Positions 42,440 to 42,706 of a stretch of 42,706 bases of DNA are shown piece by piece (positions within the stretch are counted from its first letter, which is position 1; every line of letters begins with the position of its first letter). This stretch comes from Halobacteriales archaeon QH_8_64_26. GTDB taxonomy: Archaea > Halobacteriota > Halobacteria > Halobacteriales > Halococcaceae. A program made the position numbers and the translations under genes. The notes beneath the pieces were generated by a model. That model was not told the DNA's origin. It saw only the letters and a program-made list of their open reading frames with translations, and did not search any database. The stretch is taken from contig PXRA01000015.1 of NCBI GenBank assembly GCA_003021725.1, positions 1 through 42,706 on the forward strand, given 5' to 3'.

Positions 42440-42706
42440 GTGGCTGAACTGATCGGGCTCGTCGCGGCGATCATCGGGCTCGGGGTCGGCGCTCAGTTGC
42501 TCGCCGATCGGACCCGGGTACCCAGCATCGTCTTTCTCATCGCGGCGGGGATCTTCCTCGGTCCCGAGGGCATCGGCTACATCACGCGGGATACCTTTGG
42601 GACAGCGCTGCCGACGATCGTCGGCCTCTCGGTCGCGATCATCGTCTTCGAGGGGGCCTTTCACCTCCGGCTCTCCCGCCTGCGGGAAGCCCCCACCGCG
42701 ACGATC
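42440..42706 (+). CDS. Cation:proton antiporter, N-terminal part
   Basis: An open frame from GTG 42440 to the window edge (89 codons), the first part of an NhaP/KefB-type monovalent-cation/proton antiporter. Three hydrophobic segments are visible: LIGLVAAIIGLGVGAQLLAD, then PSIVFLIAAGIFLGPEGIGY with the typical GxxLGP-like turn, and LPTIVGLSVAIIVFEGAFHL. A basic loop follows. Such proteins exchange Na+ or K+ for H+ across the membrane. An ATG at 42426 is in another frame and leads to an early stop. The rest lies beyond the window. Confidence 0.85.
   Translation, partial: MAELIGLVAAIIGLGVGAQLLADRTRVPSIVFLIAAGIFLGPEGIGYITRDTFGTALPTIVGLSVAIIVFEGAFHLRLSRLREAPTATI

Overview
The window is high-GC DNA from a halophilic archaeon of the class Halobacteria. 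The predicted proteins are strongly acidic. Many genes have a TATA-like box about 27-29 bases before an ATG or GTG and no Shine-Dalgarno site, which is the leaderless arrangement. Several families are typical of haloarchaea: HalOD1, Bat-type HTH, Lrp-TrkA-C, APC permease-UspA fusions, a PGF-CTERM surface protein and a DUF5784-like protein. The genus cannot be fixed from sequence reading alone.

Layout. 1-8.2 kb: the tail of a one-TM protein, purL, a PHP phosphoesterase, a NUDIX hydrolase, a Tat-exported esterase, gatC-gatA, two fragments of one broken gene, and a winged-helix regulator. 8.5-13 kb: menaquinone genes menA-menC-menE on the minus strand, with a HalOD1 gene facing them. 13-18 kb: a decayed SDR gene, an IPP-isomerase-like NUDIX protein, a CPBP membrane protease, a divergent lrp/carA pair and a Bat-type HTH protein. 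18-26.6 kb: a stress and amino-acid-transport cluster made of UspA, APC permease-UspA fusions, an Lrp-TrkA-C regulator and two wrecked UspA copies. 26.6-31.9 kb: mutL-mutS. 32-36.6 kb: a ferredoxin, a possible small membrane protein, and the operon serS, AIR-synthase-like, thiD-thiN. 36.8-42.7 kb: a secreted PGF-CTERM protein, an MBL hydrolase, a Cys-rich zinc protein, a frameshifted unknown gene, UspA, a DUF5784-like protein and the start of a cation/proton antiporter.

The most striking property is how many genes are interrupted. mutS has one extra base in a C7 tract. A permease-UspA fusion is split by a single in-frame TAG. The end of menC is out of frame behind a G7 tract, with a stretch missing. 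An SDR gene carries a 53-base double-palindrome insert. Two UspA genes, one unknown gene near 7.4 kb and one near 39.7 kb are frameshifted. Some could be assembly errors at homopolymers, but internal deletions and the palindromic insert indicate real decay in several. No tRNA, rRNA, CRISPR array, integrase or intact insertion sequence was seen.

Biologically the 18-26.6 kb block reads as an expanded family of amino-acid permeases carrying cytoplasmic UspA nucleotide-sensing domains, with free UspA proteins and a ligand-sensing Lrp regulator. One full-length member (24184-26616) is intact. One is cut at the permease/UspA junction, and remnants of others flank it. A possible leaderless 39-residue ORF overlaps the start of the first UspA gene.
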